From NCBI GenBank assembly GCA_039621445.1, contig CP154956.1:36960444-37024443 (forward strand): a DNA stretch of 64,000 nucleotides, read 5' to 3'. Origin of the DNA: Euglena gracilis. Lineage: Eukaryota > Euglenida > Euglenophyceae > Euglenales. Shown one piece after another: positions 14,501 through 19,845 of this stretch. The position numbers and the translations under genes were made by a program. Numbering within the stretch: position 1 is the stretch's first letter; every line of letters begins with the position of its first letter. A model generated the notes under the pieces. That model was not told where the DNA came from, did not search any database, and was given only the letters and a program-made list of their open reading frames with translations.

Positions 14501-16856
14501 GCCTGCGTGACACCGTTGGTCCTCTCAGCGTCACCGCCCGTGCTGCCCGTGCTGTGGGCCCAAACCGAGGCACACGCCACACTGCAGGGTTCGGTTTGTG
14601 CGCACAAGCGCACGATTCGTCACATCAACTGTGCGCATATGCGCGCGATGGGGTCAGATCGTGTGCAGATGAGCGCGAGGTGGTGTTCCACGTGCGCTGG
14701 TGTGATTGTGCTATGCGATTCACACATGTCGTTCCGGGTTGGTGTTTGCAAGCACCGCAAGTCCACGGACCGCGGATGGGCCATTTAAGAGGCAGCCCAC
14801 CCAACGAAACAAAGGGTTGCATTTCCTTGGTGGGGACGCGATGAAGATCTCTGTGGCGCCTTCTTCCAGGTTTCGCGCCGACTGGCCATGGACTGGGGGG
14901 GCAGCCTCCCCACCCCGGCTTCGGCACAGGTGGTCATCGTGCTCGTGAAGCGGACGCTGCAGGACCTGAAGCTGGCCATCGCAGGCACCATCGTCATGTC
15001 CGCGGAGCTGCAGGAGGCGCTGGACAACCTCGTGGACGCCCGCGTGCCGCCACGCTGGGGGCAGGAAGGCCCCCCCCCCCCCGCCATTGTCCCGGTTGCT
15101 GGCCAGAGGGTTTTTGGAAAATCAAAGAGAAAACATTTGCTTCCGTTGGAGCATAAACCCCTCCCCCCCAAACTGGTTTGGTTGGTCACCCGGAGGGGGA
15201 GGTTTATATATATGTGGGGGGGGGGTGTTATAACTCAAGGAATTTTTGGTGAAAATCCGACCCCCCCCAAATCAAATTCAATGTAAAATATAGGTTATGG
15301 CCCCCTGAATGCTGTTAGGCCCAACAGCCTGTATAGGGGGGGGCAACAGGCAGAATGCAGCCAAAGGTATTGAAAAGAGGCCATTAGCCCATCTGGTGAC
15401 CAATGGCTATTTACATGAAGAAACGATGTATAGCAGTGGATAGAAGCCTTTCAGGCTTATTTCCCTGTGTGGAACACGATGGTACTGGATCTGCAGAGAT
15501 GCCCCAAATTGGCAATTTTGGCAATTTGGTCAAAAATGGCATTTTTGATGATGGTCAATCTCAAAAAATTGCCCCAAAATAAGCTTTTGTGTGGTTTGCG
15601 GCGGAATTTTCCCCCCGGGGGGGGGGGGGTTGGAAGTCCAGTTTTGGTTGGTCGGCCCGAGGGGGGGTTATAAGTGGGGGGGTTTACCAAAGGAGAGTCT
15701 TCTATGACCACGTGCCCCACATCCACGGGTTCTCTTAAGCCGGAGGTGACCCCCCCCCCCCCCGAGGGGTCCAGCCAGTCAGTATTTATTCTTTTTTTTT
15801 CTTTTCAGCCAGCAGCTCCAAGCTGGACTGCCACCGGGGGGGGGGGGTCCGCTGGAACAAAATGGGGCTGGACCAAACTGCTTTTGAAAAAAGGGGTCAA
15901 AATGGCATTTTCAGTGGTTGTTGGTTTTTACCTCCAAATTTTGGCTAAAAAATGCCAACCCAGTTGGATTTAGGCGTTCTTTGCCCGTTCTTGCACAAGC
16001 AGGATCCAGCTGACAGGATGCCTTTTCCACCCAGCACCTTTCTTCCAGCCAGCCCCCATTTCCCCAAAATTCAAAAAAAAATATGTACCACACCCCTCAA
16101 CCGAACAGAATGTGGGCCGTGGATGGATTTCATCGCGGCACTGACACAGGGCACCACTATTGCTTAAGGGTTTGCAGTGCCCCCCCCCCCCCCCTGGGGG
16201 GCCTGACTGCACCCAGTCCAAATATGGTTAGCAGAAATTCTAGCACCCCCTGGGGGGGGGGTTCTGCGAGCTGCGAGCACGACTAGCTAGTGAAAAAAAA
16301 AATTCCAGTAACCAGCGAAACCGATTTTTTTTGATCCCCCAAATACTGGCCAAAAATGCCCATTTTTGGCTTTTTTTGGTTGTTTTTTTTTGGAACAAAA
16401 CCAGCCAGCATCATTTCTACCTCGGTGCGCAGTGCTGGAGGGAAATTTGTTTTCCAGTTGTGGGGACCCCCAGACCCCCCTGGTCTAGCTAGTCCATTTT
16501 TTCCAGTGTAACAGAATGGCTGGCCAGTGGACCCCCGGGGTCCTTGAGCAATAACCTGCAGGCCACAATTGGGGACCTCCCTGGCACCGTGAATGTCTCG
16601 TGGCCCGCACCGAACATGGGGCTCTGGTTTGCGGAGCTGGTGAAGCGGCACGAGCAGCTGAACGACTGGGTCCTGCACGACCGGCCCGCCAAGTACTGGC
16701 TGACGGGCTTCTTCAACCCCCAGGGCTTCCTGACCTCCGTGCGACAGGTGCGTCCCCCGCACCCCCCCCCCCACCTCATTGTGGTGTCCGAGATGTACGG
16801 TCATCACCGAACCTGGTTGGGGGGTTGCAGGTGGGGGAGAGAGGGTGTTGATTGTG

Positions 16857-16893
<37 letters not shown>

Positions 16894-17054
16894 GCCACGC
16901 GCATCTTTCACCCCCAGGAGGTGTGCCGCGCTCACTCCCGCGATGGCTGGTCGTTGGATGGGATGGAGACGAAGTCGGACGTCCTGAAGCAGGAAAAGCA
17001 CGAGATTGACCGTGGGGCCTCCGAGGGGGTGTACATCTATGGGCTGTTCCTGGA

Positions 17055-17125
<71 letters not shown>

Positions 17126-19514
17126 CGTGTGTGTGTGTGTGTTTGTGAAGCACAGGACGTCAGTCCAGTCCAGTTCATCCCGCGACATATTCCCTGCACA
17201 TCGTGAAAAAGAAGCGTAAAACCCTGGAAAGCCACACTGACAACGATGTCAAGGTTTTTCTGGGTTTAGTGTTAGCGGGGGGCTTTGTAGCAGGCAAAAG
17301 TGAGCAAATCTCGCAGGGCTAAGGCCAGTTACTTATCTCTGGAAGTGAAAATATTACGAGGTGTCACAACACGAACAAAAATTTTGGGAGGTGAAAACAT
17401 ATATATTTCGAGGGAATCATATTACTGCAAAATATATTTTTTTGGAAATTTTTATTTTTTTGGAGGAACCGTAATCAATATCAAATATTCTCAGACCAAA
17501 CTTCTAGCCTCTATCTTTGTGAGCGTAATGCAAACTGCTCAAAAGTGGCTCGTTTGCCGCGTGCGCGCGCGCACGTGTGTGTGGCCCCCTTAGACCCAAA
17601 ACGTCATTCCCGTAATGTATTCCCACTGAAAGTATCCACCGATTCTTTGAGTTAAGGCAAAGCGAAATCCTCAGTTGCCATCGAAAGCCACAGAGGTGGA
17701 AAATTGAGGTGTTCCAAAATTTGTGCTTATTTCATGTAATTTTTGTTTGGATTTTAATCGATGATGTGAGATGGTTTTTTTTTAAAAAAGAAAGGCGACA
17801 CTGCCCCCACCACCATACCACCAGCGGGGTGGCACAGGGGGATGGCATTTTCGACCCCCCTCAAGGGGTTTAGTTTTTGTGGTGCTAGAGCACGCATCCA
17901 TCGCCTTTGGTGCCAGGGGCCAAAAAAATATCATTTTCAAGGGAAAGTTGGTTGTGTTGGCTGGGGCAGGGACCCAAGACTAACCCCAGCGGGGGGGGGG
18001 GGGGTTTGCTGCAGGAAAACGTGTGCCACAACCGCCAACAGAACAGAATTGTTACCTCATAGCACAAGGAAACCTGCCCCCTCATGGTAAATAGCAAGAG
18101 GTCAAGAAATAAAATAAACTAACATCACGCGCACAGCAGGGATATTTTCAAGAAGTCCGAAATTTGATCATGGAAGGTTTTCTAATTTCAATGTCATCGA
18201 TATTTTTGTTTTCTTTCAAATTTGTCCAACTGTGGGGTTTTTCTCACGTTCTTAATATTTCTGCCAAAACCTGTGCAAAATTTTTCTTGCCTACCCAAAT
18301 CCACCGGCACAGAAGATTGTGTGTTTTGGTATTTTTTTTTGCATTCTTCAATGACACAAGCAAAAAGTGGGCTGTTCCTTGTATCTGCACATTGATTGCA
18401 GAGGACAATAAAATGTTGTGACTCTTGCGTTGGCATCGTTCTGCTTTTGCTCTGACGTTTTGAAGCGTTTCCGAGACACTCTTTGTTTTGCGAATTATAT
18501 GTGTAAATTTCATCATGCCTCATGGCTCATGGATGATGTATGTATCACACCTGCAGGTTGTTCATGGGATAAGAACAAACAGAAGCTTAAGGAGTCTGCT
18601 CCCAAGGAGATGGTGAAGGAGTTGCCCGTGGTGCACGTCACCGGTATTGAGGCGTCACACCGCCAGGCGAAGAAGAAGGGCGAGATGAACAAGTTCAAGT
18701 GCCCCGTGTACAAATACCCGTCACGCAATGATATCAACTGGATCTTTGATTGCGATCTGAACAGTGAAGAGGAGGTGTTCTGCCCTCCCCTCATGACATC
18801 TTTGTTTACCCCTTCAATAAATTGCTCAATTGTGGATTGGTATCTGAGGAAATCAGTGAGTCTACACACCAATGAATGTTATTTCAACCAAATTTTGCAT
18901 TTGCAAATCTGCTATTATCTGGAATTGTTTCGCAGCGCCTGCGAGGTACTAATTTCATTAAGTTCTCGTCATGCATGTGCACACATACACACATATATGG
19001 ATACAGAGACAGACAGGCAGCAGGTGGGCGGGCAGGCAGGTAGACAGACAGACAGACAGACCTCAAACTCCAGAGTTTGTCTGTGGCATGTCTCCTTGAG
19101 TTATTTGCCTCTGCGTTATCAGCAATGATGATGGCTTGTCCAAAGAACAAATATTTGGTTTCAGAGAAAGCGACCAGGATGAGAAAATTGGAGAGTATTG
19201 AGATCTGTGTGGGGGATTTGGTTTATCCTTGATCAGCATTTTTTTTTGCTCAAGGTAAATGACACAATGGGCCCGACAGGCTGCGCGGGAGGCGGGGTAG
19301 GACCTTTCCGGCGCGAAGGAGACATTCTTTCGACGCCAAGAAAGAACAGGAAGGGTTGGGGGTCAGACCCCCACCCAGGATGGGTGGGGGTTGACCCCCA
19401 TTGTCCAACTGTCCCCAGTCTTCAAAAAAACCATCTGACCTTTGGTCATGTCGCGTCTCTCAGGTGCACCACTGGATCATGCGTGGTTGTTGCCTGCTGT
19501 GCACCGTGGATTAG
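353..19514 (+). CDS. Axonemal outer-arm dynein heavy chain, gamma type (3' part, 26 exons, partial at 5' end)
   Basis: This is the C-terminal third of a dynein heavy chain, the ATP-driven microtubule motor of cilia. Exons sum to 3,989 nt, about 1,328 residues of an expected ~4,500. Order: end of the microtubule-binding domain and coiled-coil 2 of the stalk (exons 1-3), AAA5 (exons 4-9), AAA6 (about exons 12-20) and the C-terminal domain (exons 21-26) ending in [11 protein letters not shown]. Family blocks seen include [61 protein letters not shown]-like [26 protein letters not shown] and [10 protein letters not shown]. The DNAH5/DNAH8/ODA2 (gamma) assignment rests on [46 protein letters not shown] and the short WD-K linker. 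Exons have strongly GC-biased third positions. Fifteen introns are GT-AG and ten are nonconventional. No premature stop or frame break was found when joined this way. Regulation is not visible. Confidence 0.93.
521..704 (+). other. Conventional GT-AG intron 1
   Basis: g|GTGTGA ... tgtgCAG|gg. No repeats. Confidence 0.85.
705..961 (+). CDS. Dynein exon 2: MTBD end and coiled-coil 2
   Basis: Begins after tgtgCAG and ends AAG|GTGGGT. It reads [13 protein letters not shown], then [13 protein letters not shown], then a heptad-rich helix with many E/K residues ([24 protein letters not shown]), which is the returning stalk coiled coil. 257 nt, phase 1 in and phase 0 out. Confidence 0.92.
1387..1549 (+). 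repeat. Short TIR (MITE-like) element in dynein intron 2 (962-1594, GT-AG)
   Basis: Starts ggggggaattttgcc and ends with its imperfect inverse, ggcacgaaattccccccc; the inner arms agagaaaattt / aaatttctct are also inverted. The middle carries gcggaagcaaatcccgcg and ggaatcccgcgaaattt. A related copy lies at 21398-21500 and a degenerate 3' half at about 38690-38725. No coding capacity. Confidence 0.6.
1595..1666 (+). CDS. Dynein exon 3: coiled-coil 2
   Basis: 24 codons starting [12 protein letters not shown] and ending QELQD, helical and charged like the stalk coiled coil. Acceptor is gctgCAG|GTGGAG. The 3' boundary is set by the nonconventional intron 1667-1775. Confidence 0.85.
1667..1775 (+). 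other. Nonconventional intron 3 (109 nt)
   Basis: Intron reads gcc-CAGGGCTGGACGGGAA ... TTCCCGTGCAGCCCTG-aggcc. The two arms pair at 15 of 16 positions, starting at +4 and ending at -6. There is no GT or AG at the ends. Removing it joins QELQD to DADRC in frame. Confidence 0.88.
1776..2024 (+). CDS. Dynein exon 4: stalk exit and AAA5 start
   Basis: 83 codons from [10 protein letters not shown] through GERDRW and the conserved [19 protein letters not shown] block at the start of AAA5, ending VTE. Donor GAG|GTATGG. Confidence 0.92.
2201..2460 (+). repeat. Dispersed repeat bounded by GTGACTGACT
   Basis: Begins gtggtgactgactgttttttt and ends aaggtgactgactttttttt. The same boundary motif flanks 11205-11770 and occurs once at 39567. 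Internal sequence differs between copies, so this may be a family of related short elements or a repeated end module. Confidence 0.45.
2486..2576 (+). repeat. (TTAG)n microsatellite
   Basis: About twenty TTAG units with a few substitutions, inside dynein intron 4. Confidence 0.95.
3350..3491 (+). CDS. Dynein exon 5: AAA5
   Basis: Reads [17 protein letters not shown], then [17 protein letters not shown] and PLLVDP, the AAA5 segment where most family members have GLP.D..S.QNGI. Acceptor ccCAG|GAC at 3350. The 3' end lies in a 7-nt direct repeat (cccccag) shared with exon 6; the placement used keeps VDPQGQG in frame. Confidence 0.85.
3492..3829 (+). other. Nonconventional intron 5 (338 nt), boundaries ambiguous within 7 nt
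   Basis: Both borders sit in cccccag. The placement chosen gives agc-CAGGGCGTCG ... TGCCGCCCCG-ccccc, with an A/C mismatch at +5/-7 but seven Watson-Crick pairs and one wobble of ten. GT-AG or GC-AG alternatives break the frame or add residues inside the conserved DPQ.QG. Confidence 0.65.
3545..3790 (+). repeat. CCAGCCAGC-family dispersed repeat, copy R1
   Basis: Begins aagccggagttgaccctaac, then ccccagaggcgtccagccagc, an A/T-rich centre with ttttggtttaaaatggcaac, a ggtccagctgccagccccacc block and a tail ttttccagcctctgagct. The same order of blocks is seen in R2, R4 and, inverted, R5. It lies inside nonconventional intron 5. Confidence 0.6.
3830..4008 (+). CDS. Dynein exon 6: AAA5
   Basis: Encodes [14 protein letters not shown], then [20 protein letters not shown], matching the family block IEN..EE.DP.LD.VL.K. 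Donor AAAAG|GTATGG at 4009. Confidence 0.9.
4009..4802 (+). other. Conventional GT-AG intron 6 (794 nt)
   Basis: GTATGG ... cccgcAG. It holds the poly-C/poly-G repeat at 4283-4710. Confidence 0.85.
4283..4710 (+). repeat. GGTTTTATATTTGGGG-family repeat, copy P1
   Basis: Starts aaccccccccaaatataaaac and contains several ggttttatatttggggg blocks in both orientations, separated by a 'cccgagggggg' pivot. It can fold into long hairpins. Related copies are P2 (15180-15690) and P3 (43433-43870). Confidence 0.55.
4803..4919 (+). CDS. Dynein exon 7: AAA5 end
   Basis: 39 codons from [16 protein letters not shown] to MLPNPAFPP. The 'lPNP.y.PE' block is interrupted exactly before E by intron 4920-5183. 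The acceptor is cccgcAG at 4801-4802. Confidence 0.88.
4920..5183 (+). other. Nonconventional intron 7 (264 nt)
   Basis: gaa-CAGGGGCCGC ... GCGCCCCCTG-ccacc; nine of ten positions pair. Excision restores PNPAFPP+[11 protein letters not shown], exactly the family spacing. Confidence 0.88.
5184..5296 (+). CDS. Dynein exon 8: AAA5/AAA6 linker
   Basis: Begins with the E of PPE and continues [25 protein letters not shown], one of the best conserved dynein blocks. Donor gagag|GTGCAC, phase 2; the next exon supplies the last base of R. Confidence 0.9.
5297..5650 (+). other. Conventional GT-AG intron 8 with G-rich minisatellite
   Basis: GTGCAC ... ctctcAG. Positions 5440-5632 are a (GGGTGT)n tract of about 25 units on the transcribed sense strand. 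Confidence 0.85.
5440..5632 (+). repeat. (GGGTGT)n hexanucleotide tract
   Basis: Nearly perfect gtgggt units with gggg interruptions near 5470. It produces spurious open frames of Val/Gly/Trp or His/Pro/Thr. The repeated GGG triplets could form G-quadruplexes. Confidence 0.95.
5651..5989 (+). CDS. Dynein exon 9: AAA5-AAA6 linker, longest exon
   Basis: 113 codons from [14 protein letters not shown] through [20 protein letters not shown] and [19 protein letters not shown]. Acceptor ctctcAG at 5649-5650. It ends after 'ga' of the E codon at a nonconventional intron. Confidence 0.93.
5990..6722 (+). other. Nonconventional intron 9 (733 nt)
   Basis: ggg-CAGGAGGCC ... GGCCTCCTG-gcagc, a perfect 9-bp terminal stem. 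Joining 'ga' + 'g' gives E in DGGIEKSER and the expected length to KRIQAII. Confidence 0.9.
6088..6485 (+). repeat. CCAGCCAGC-family repeat, copy R2
   Basis: ttgaccccacccccagggtg then gtccagccagccagcagcctt, an A/T-rich centre, then gttccagccagcccaaattt, tcaagcctctgagctggacc and the terminal ggggggtccttaagcaacac. Located in nonconventional intron 9. Confidence 0.6.
6723..6772 (+). CDS. Dynein exon 10 (micro-exon)
   Basis: 50 nt encoding [16 protein letters not shown], equivalent to the 'KRI.NIIE' block. With the nonconventional junction the spacing from LYD to KRI is 16 residues, as in DNAH5-type chains. Donor g|GTGTGT at 6773. Confidence 0.88.
6773..7039 (+). other. Conventional GT-AG intron 10
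   Basis: GTGTGT ... ctgcAG, 267 nt, no repeats noted. Confidence 0.88.
7040..7353 (+). CDS. Dynein exon 11
   Basis: Encodes [20 protein letters not shown], then [37 protein letters not shown] and RYWWDQE. Acceptor ctgcAG at 7038-7039; donor GAG|GTGTGC. 314 nt, phase 1 to 0. Confidence 0.93.
7354..8031 (+). other. Conventional GT-AG intron 11
   Basis: GTGTGC ... ctgcAG, 678 nt. Positions 7548-7715 carry a C-run/ggggatcc block and cccctgggggtcttaaaaag, a short relative of the R-family end. Confidence 0.85.
8032..8160 (+). CDS. Dynein exon 12
   Basis: 43 codons beginning [18 protein letters not shown] and continuing [20 protein letters not shown], matching 'l..f..lLliRs...DRt...a..yI'. Acceptor ctgcAG at 8030-8031. 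Confidence 0.92.
8161..8303 (+). other. Nonconventional intron 12 (143 nt)
   Basis: ggc-CAGCGCCCC ... GGGGCGCTG-ccgcc, a perfect 9-bp stem. Excision gives ITL+GPMYAEP in frame. Confidence 0.9.
8304..8407 (+). CDS. Dynein exon 13: AAA6 start
   Basis: Encodes [19 protein letters not shown] and [12 protein letters not shown]; the last phrase is the degenerate P-loop region of AAA6 (family: LSMGSDP). Both boundaries are nonconventional and frame-consistent. Confidence 0.9.
8408..8634 (+). other. Nonconventional intron 13 (227 nt), CGG/CCG variant
   Basis: gaa-CGGCCTCCCCTTC ... GAAGGAGGTGCCG-acccc. The +4..+6/-8..-6 pair is CGG/CCG instead of CAG/CTG, and the pairing continues with one bulge. 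Joining 'cc'+'g' gives P in SDPTGQI. Confidence 0.85.
8635..8803 (+). CDS. Dynein exon 14: AAA6
   Basis: Reads [19 protein letters not shown], then [17 protein letters not shown] and [20 protein letters not shown] replaces the usual L in WVLLQNCHL. Donor GAG|GTGTGC. Confidence 0.93.
8804..9100 (+). other. Conventional GT-AG intron 14
   Basis: GTGTGC ... acacAG, 297 nt. Confidence 0.88.
9101..9283 (+). CDS. Dynein exon 15: AAA6
   Basis: 61 codons: [37 protein letters not shown] and [18 protein letters not shown], ending MSQ. Acceptor acacAG at 9099-9100. Confidence 0.93.
9284..9750 (+). other. Nonconventional intron 15 (467 nt)
   Basis: ggc-CAGGG ... CCCTG-cttgc, a 5-bp core stem. Excision gives MSQ+DLFDNF, matching the family 'inQdll'. 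Neither GT nor AG is available in frame. Confidence 0.82.
9751..9828 (+). CDS. Dynein exon 16
   Basis: 26 codons, [19 protein letters not shown] then HLHSVVQ, equivalent to 'W..mly...flHs.vQ'. Donor CAG|GTGTTC. The 5' boundary is nonconventional. Confidence 0.9.
9829..10103 (+). other. Conventional GT-AG intron 16 with 57-nt near-duplicate
   Basis: GTGTTC ... atcAG. The segment tttttgtgcccagatcgagat occurs twice (about 9988 and 10044) with the surrounding gctgagttcat block, a short local duplication. Confidence 0.85.
10104..10214 (+). CDS. Dynein exon 17
   Basis: 37 codons: [20 protein letters not shown] and [12 protein letters not shown]. Acceptor atcAG at 10102-10103. The RRKFGP.GW..PYE block is diagnostic of axonemal dyneins. 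Confidence 0.93.
10215..10428 (+). other. Nonconventional intron 17 (214 nt)
   Basis: acg-CAGGATCCGTC ... GTCGAATCCTG-ggaat; nine of eleven pair. Excision gives LGD+[10 protein letters not shown]. Confidence 0.88.
10429..10518 (+). CDS. Dynein exon 18
   Basis: 30 codons: [19 protein letters not shown] then [11 protein letters not shown]. Donor AAG|GTGTGT. Confidence 0.92.
10519..10625 (+). other. Conventional GT-AG intron 18
   Basis: GTGTGT ... tctcAG, 107 nt, the shortest GT-AG intron here. Confidence 0.88.
10626..10772 (+). CDS. Dynein exon 19
   Basis: 49 codons: [35 protein letters not shown] and ENMPE. Acceptor tctcAG at 10624-10625; donor GAG|GTCCTC. Confidence 0.9.
10773..11076 (+). 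other. Conventional GT-AG intron 19
   Basis: GTCCTC ... cctcAG, 304 nt. 'ttttatcccctgga' direct repeats near 10800-10835. Confidence 0.82.
11077..11160 (+). CDS. Dynein exon 20
   Basis: 28 codons: [18 protein letters not shown] then AASVLGT. The PEVFGLH.NADIT block is conserved in the gamma-chain clade. Acceptor cctcAG. Confidence 0.92.
11161..11951 (+). other. Nonconventional intron 20 (791 nt) hosting a repeat
   Basis: acc-CAGTGGGCCACCCG ... CGGGTGGGCCGCTG-ggccc: 12 Watson-Crick pairs and one wobble in 14. Excision gives SVLGT+ILDIQP. The interior contains a sequence bounded by gtgactgactg (11205-11770) rich in 'aatcac' repeats. Confidence 0.88.
11952..12149 (+). CDS. Dynein exon 21: C-terminal domain start
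   Basis: 66 codons: [20 protein letters not shown], a glycine linker as in DNAH5 relatives, then [19 protein letters not shown] and [14 protein letters not shown]. Donor CAG|GTGTGA. Confidence 0.92.
12150..14929 (+). other. Conventional GT-AG intron 21 (2,780 nt), repeat-rich
   Basis: GTGTGA ... acacAG. No exon-like GC3 segment aligns to dynein inside it. It contains 'cagtcacac' short repeats near 12715-12770, nested R-family sequence (13195-13760), a (CA)n at 14320-14337 and several C/G homopolymers. Confidence 0.82.
13195..13760 (+). repeat. Composite R-family / CTAGCTAGT repeat, copy R3
   Basis: ttttccagccagcccaaatat then gcttaagggattgcagtacc, cccctggggggg, ctagtccaaatttggctagt, a ccggcgcaaagcgccg palindrome, gggtctagctagtccac, ttttccagtgtctggccgat and a terminal ggtccttaagcaaaagcc. 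The central module is shared with 16160-16555. Confidence 0.6.
14930..15058 (+). CDS. Dynein exon 22
   Basis: 43 codons: [43 protein letters not shown]. Acceptor acacAG at 14928-14929. This is the 'L..LK.AI.G...MS..L..a...l...rvP..W' block. Confidence 0.93.
15180..15690 (+). repeat. GGTTATA...GGGG-family repeat, copy P2
   Basis: ggtttatatatatgtggggg and gggggggttataagtggggg flank a region with C/G runs, as in P1 and P3. Confidence 0.45.
15735..16060 (+). repeat. CCAGCCAGC-family repeat, copy R4
   Basis: aagccggaggtgacccccc, gggtccagccagtcagtatt, ccagcagctccaagctggac, gggtccgctggaacaaaatgg, ggatccagctgacaggatgc, cacctttcttccagccagcc. It matches R5 (57790-58165) in the opposite orientation over its whole length. 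Confidence 0.65.
16160..16555 (+). repeat. CTAGCTAGT module adjoining R4
   Basis: gcttaagggtttgcagtgcc, C-run, ctgactgcacccagtccaaat, gactagctagtg, ggtctagctagtccatttttt, ending ggggtccttgagcaataacc. Same module as in R3. Confidence 0.6.
16589..16747 (+). CDS. Dynein exon 23
   Basis: 53 codons: [53 protein letters not shown]. Donor CAG|GTGCGT. Confidence 0.93.
16748..16917 (+). other. Conventional GT-AG intron 23 with (GT)n
   Basis: GTGCGT ... ccccAG, 170 nt; (GT)n at 16859-16889. Confidence 0.88.
16918..17056 (+). CDS. Dynein exon 24
   Basis: Encodes [20 protein letters not shown] then [14 protein letters not shown] and part of G. Acceptor ccccAG. The donor GT is the first unit of a long (GT)n microsatellite. 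Confidence 0.92.
17057..17152 (+). repeat. (GT)n microsatellite at a splice donor
   Basis: About 45 GT units with two GC interruptions, beginning at the first base of the intron. Confidence 0.95.
17057..18556 (+). other. Conventional GT-AG intron 24 (1,500 nt)
   Basis: Starts within (GT)n (17057-17152) and ends ctgcAG. The remainder is AT-rich unique sequence plus a C/G block near 17805-18005; no exon-like segment was seen. Confidence 0.85.
18557..18774 (+). CDS. Dynein exon 25
   Basis: Reads [32 protein letters not shown], then [17 protein letters not shown] and DLNSEEE. Acceptor ctgcAG at 18555-18556; donor GAG|GTGTTC. The CP.Y..p.R.d block is the usual penultimate dynein motif. Confidence 0.92.
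18775..19463 (+). other. Conventional GT-AG intron 25
   Basis: GTGTTC ... ctctcAG, 689 nt. Contains an (ACAG)n-like tract at 19041-19065. Confidence 0.85.
19464..19514 (+). CDS. Dynein exon 26: C terminus and stop codon
   Basis: [16 protein letters not shown] followed by TAG (19512-19514). It matches the family ending HW.lRGvaLLC.l. Acceptor ctctcAG at 19459-19463. Confidence 0.93.
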   Translation: MHHWIMRGCCLLCTVD

Positions 19515-19731
19515 CCGTTTGCTTGGCCGGGCTGCCATCCCTGGCAGCGGCCCCAACAGAGGACGTGGTTGGCAGGCCGGGCCGCCTGTGCCACGCTCCA
19601 CTCGCTCATTTTCTCAAGTGCTGGAATTGTTTTTTTTTCCACCTGGCGTTGTTGCAAAACCTTTGTAAGGCACTTTGGAGGCGCACCATTTGGATTCCTC
19701 CTTTAGTACACTGAAATTAGAAATACATTGT

Positions 19732-19845
19732 GTCTACCAAACAAAGCTAGCAACGAAGTGTGCGTTTTTGTTTGATTTTGTTTTCAGGGTCTACCAAACA
19801 AAGCTAGCAACGAAGTGTGCGTTTTTGTTTGATTTTGTTTTCAGG
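19732..19845 (+). repeat. Perfect 57-bp tandem duplication
   Basis: Two adjacent identical units starting gtctaccaaacaaagctagc and ending gattttgttttcag. The unit length is a multiple of three and each unit ends in a polypyrimidine-AG. Confidence 0.95.

Larger units (their letters stand above)
15059..16588 (+). other. Nonconventional intron 22 (1,530 nt), repeat-loaded
   Basis: ggg-CAGGAAGGCCCC ... GGGGACCTCCCTG-gcacc, paired with one bulge. Excision gives PPRW+VNVSWP, the exact family spacing. The interior is made of repeats P2 and R4. Confidence 0.85.

Noticed and set aside
16283-17235. Minus-strand frames of 300 and 143 codons with poly-Thr/His
   Set aside because: Antisense of dynein exons 23-24 and the (GT)n tracts.
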